Shown here in pieces: positions 32,898 through 34,090 of a stretch of DNA of 34,090 nucleotides. The DNA comes from Clostridia bacterium. Lineage in GTDB: Bacteria; Bacillota; Clostridia; Christensenellales; Pumilibacteraceae. The stretch is taken from the NCBI GenBank assembly GCA_013316045.1, contig WSNJ01000010.1, positions 1 to 34,090 on the forward strand. The letters run 5' to 3'. The notes beneath the pieces were generated by a model. That model saw nothing but the letters and a program-made list of their open reading frames with translations, did no database searches and had not been told where the DNA came from. Position 1 is the first letter of the stretch. Each line of letters opens with the position of its first letter. The position numbers and the translations under genes are program-made.

Positions 32898-33149
32898 CTA
32901 TACGCCACGCGCGGGCGGCAAGCCGCCCGCGCCCGTTGCCGTTGCGTTTGCAAAATAATCGTTTAATTGCTTTTCGTTGCGTTTAATCATTATTTCCGAT
33001 ATGCGGTGCATAACGCTTTCTTGCGTTTCCGTCATACCGTTTTTGTTCGTTTCCGACACCTTGACATACAAGGGTACGTTTATCATAGGCGAGCCGTCCT
33101 TGTTGCGTAACGCGATATACGCAACGACCTGATACAATTCTTTTCCCAT
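32898..33149 (-). CDS. Hypothetical protein (83 aa) ending in a palindrome-encoded tail
   Basis: I do not recognise this small protein (start MGKELYQVVAYIALRNKDG, a mixed strand-helix pattern). Its last residues, G-A-G-G-L-P-P-A-R-G, are encoded by a GC-rich palindrome: GCGCGGGCGGC (32909-32919) and GCCGCCCGCGC (32922-32932), 11-base arms around AA. The tail may be a later addition by a repeat. Its first 67 bases overlap the sigma-like gene in another frame. The ribosome site is poor. Confidence 0.5.
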   Translation of the reverse strand: MGKELYQVVAYIALRNKDGSPMINVPLYVKVSETNKNGMTETQESVMHRISEIMIKRNEKQLNDYFANATATGAGGLPPARGV

Positions 33150-33556
33150 AGTCTACGCCCCAAATGTTTCCGCAAATGCTTGTACAACGTTTTCATTTGT
33201 TGCGATATAGCCGATTTCGATAAGTCTTGTTCTCTTGCGATAGTGCGGAATGTCTTTTCCTTGAAAAATGCTTTATGTATGAGTTTCCGCCGCTTGTCTG
33301 TAAGGTATAACATTGCTTTGCGTATGATTGCGATATTCTCTTTCCGTATGTAGAGTTCGAGCGGGTTTTCCGCTCGCTTGTCCTCGAAGTCTATTCCTAT
33401 ATCGGTAAAATAGTAGAGCGAGGTGTGCCGCCTTGTTTCTTTCCAATGGTTTCTCTTTTCTTGTTGTAATAATTCCAAGCGTATCAAATATATATCTTCC
33501 GTAACCTCGACTTCATTTGTAGTGCCGTCCGCGAATGTATATTTGATTGTCTGCAT
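33083..33556 (-). CDS. Sigma-70 region-4-like DNA-binding protein
   Basis: The protein has 157 residues. Residues about 85-132 (LTDKRRKLIHKAFFKEKTFR, then IAREQDLSKSAISQQMKTLYKHLRKHL) match a sigma region 4 helix-turn-helix. No region 2 is visible. Such short proteins are common in conjugative transposons and phages, where they regulate transfer or late genes. Start 33556 is preferred because GGAGG lies 7 bases upstream. The last 20 or so residues are read from the start of the next gene and may not be ancestral. Confidence 0.72.
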   Translation of the reverse strand: MQTIKYTFADGTTNEVEVTEDIYLIRLELLQQEKRNHWKETRRHTSLYYFTDIGIDFEDKRAENPLELYIRKENIAIIRKAMLYLTDKRRKLIHKAFFKEKTFRTIAREQDLSKSAISQQMKTLYKHLRKHLGRRLWEKNCIRSLRISRYATRTARL

Positions 33557-33612
33557 AGAAAAACCTCCACCTATAAGCACGGCAACGGCGATAGGTAAAG
33601 GTTTTTGAAAAT

Positions 33613-33667
33613 AAAAAAAGCCCGACAAACTTTCAGACTTTATAAAGCCTTGAAAATCTGTCGGGTT
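33613..33667 (-). terminator. Intrinsic terminator in the leader of the sigma-like gene
   Basis: CCCGACA (33621-33627) pairs with TGTCGGG (33659-33665), with an inner TTTCA/TGAAA pair and a CTTTATAAAG palindrome. On the minus strand it is followed by seven T (complement of 33613-33619). It lies 57 bases before the sigma-like start codon, so it may act as an attenuator. GGGTTTT gives a weaker T tract on the plus strand. Confidence 0.75.
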
Positions 33668-33781
33668 TTACTCTTTCATAGAGAGTTTTAACACCTAAAA
33701 CAAACGCCGGCGATAACCGTGCGTGCGATTACTGCTCATATTTCATTGTGAGGGTGTAGGCGTTTCTATGAGGTATTGAAT
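33668..33781 (-). other. Gene-free leader between two terminators
   Basis: The 326 bases from 33557 to 33882 have no credible protein gene. Between the two terminators the minus strand has a possible 5-codon frame (MKYEQ) and GCACGG, which could pair with CCGTGC downstream of the terminator, plus a small hairpin ACTCT/AGAGT near 33669-33685. The arrangement recalls an attenuation leader or a small RNA, but no strong promoter is visible. Confidence 0.3.
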
Positions 33782-33857
33782 AAAAAAAGAATTGAGTGCG
33801 CCATTTATTGCTCCCGAAAGTGATTTTGTCATTTTACTTTCGTACACTCAATTCTTT
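33782..33857 (-). terminator. Long nested inverted repeat acting as terminator
   Basis: AAAGAATTGAGTG (33786-33798) and CACTCAATTCTTT (33845-33857) are perfect 13-base arms. An inner repeat CGAAAGT (33815-33821) and ACTTTCG (33836-33842) lies between them. On the minus strand seven T follow the stem. It sits 25 bases after the zinc-ribbon gene stop. Confidence 0.75.
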
Positions 33858-33882
33858 ATTTTGATAAAGTTTTATTCGGTTG

Positions 33883-34044
33883 TTATGCTTTGTCTGTTAG
33901 TATTTTTTGAATAATGATTTTGCCGTCCTTGATTTCTATTTGTAATTTTAATTTGCATTTCGGGCAATATATTTCCGCGTTTGAGCCGTCGCCTAATTTG
34001 AATAATTTATACCCGCATTCGGGGCATACAACGTAGTTTGTCAT
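33883..34044 (-). CDS. Small zinc-ribbon protein (53 aa)
   Basis: This short gene reads MTNYVVC7PEC10GYKLFKLG, then C27PKC30 and a lysine-rich beta strand region. The two CPxC pairs form a zinc ribbon. It resembles phage Com-type or cysteine-rich KTR-type proteins found on mobile elements, but is too short to place. AAAAGGAA is 8 bases before the ATG on the minus strand, and a strong terminator follows. It supports a mobile-element origin for the right end of the window. Confidence 0.72.
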   Translation of the reverse strand: MTNYVVCPECGYKLFKLGDGSNAEIYCPKCKLKLQIEIKDGKIIIQKILTDKA

Positions 34045-34090
34045 AGATATTGTTCCTTTTCTTTTTTTTCGATAAGCGGTTGATAATTAC

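Overview
The window looks like a chromosomal segment from an anaerobic, spore-forming (or spore-gene-carrying) member of the Clostridia, probably a gut lineage. The reasons are a complete GerA/GerC/GerB-type germination operon, two different oxygen-sensitive [FeFe]-hydrogenase proteins, L-fucose catabolism of the propanediol type, AGGAG-type ribosome sites, and sigma-A promoters close to TTGACA-N17-TATAAT. By eye the GC content is moderate. I cannot name a species. No rRNA, tRNA or CRISPR was found.

Layout. 1-3276: a plus-strand cluster of acyl-ACP thioesterase, YgjP-type metallopeptidase, WG-repeat lipoprotein and MmcQ/YjbR protein. 3282-5203: a minus-strand operon of ABC-2 ATPase, permease and YtrA-type GntR repressor, with a promoter and a clear inverted-repeat operator. 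5245-8346: a MacB/FtsX-type ABC transporter. 8396-11113: L-fucose isomerase (fucI) and a TIM-barrel sugar isomerase/epimerase-like gene. 11170-14499: a CPA2 antiporter, a TPR-tailed family-2 glycosyltransferase and a hemolysin-III-type membrane protein. 14487-18277: the germination operon, in the order A-C-B. 18347-21015: a second MacB/FtsX-type transporter whose permease lacks the second ectodomain. 21050-24571: an N-acetylhexosamine-kinase-like gene, a GH109-like Gfo/Idh protein and an AraC regulator. 24596-29255: an operon of [2Fe-2S] protein, sensory (group C, HydS-like) [FeFe] hydrogenase, SpoIIE-type PP2C phosphatase and group B [FeFe] hydrogenase. 29286-32150: a two-domain class II aldolase, lactaldehyde reductase (fucO) and a TfoX-N protein. 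32285-34090: terminators, palindromes and small minus-strand genes (sigma-region-4-like, zinc ribbon, unknowns) that look like the edge of a mobile element.

How the genes fit together. Two separated loci give fucose isomerase, a fuculose-1-phosphate-aldolase-like protein and lactaldehyde reductase, which would take L-fucose to DHAP and 1,2-propanediol. No FGGY-type fuculokinase, fucosidase or sugar transporter is in the window. The NahK-like kinase and GH109-like protein point to amino-sugars of host glycans, so the region may serve mucin-type sugar use. The hydrogenase operon looks like an H2- or redox-sensing module: a hydrogenase with a PAS domain and a lost proton-relay cysteine is translationally coupled to a phosphatase and followed by a second hydrogenase. 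This is the most interesting system in the window. Related HydS-phosphatase clusters are known in Clostridia, but how they signal is not settled.
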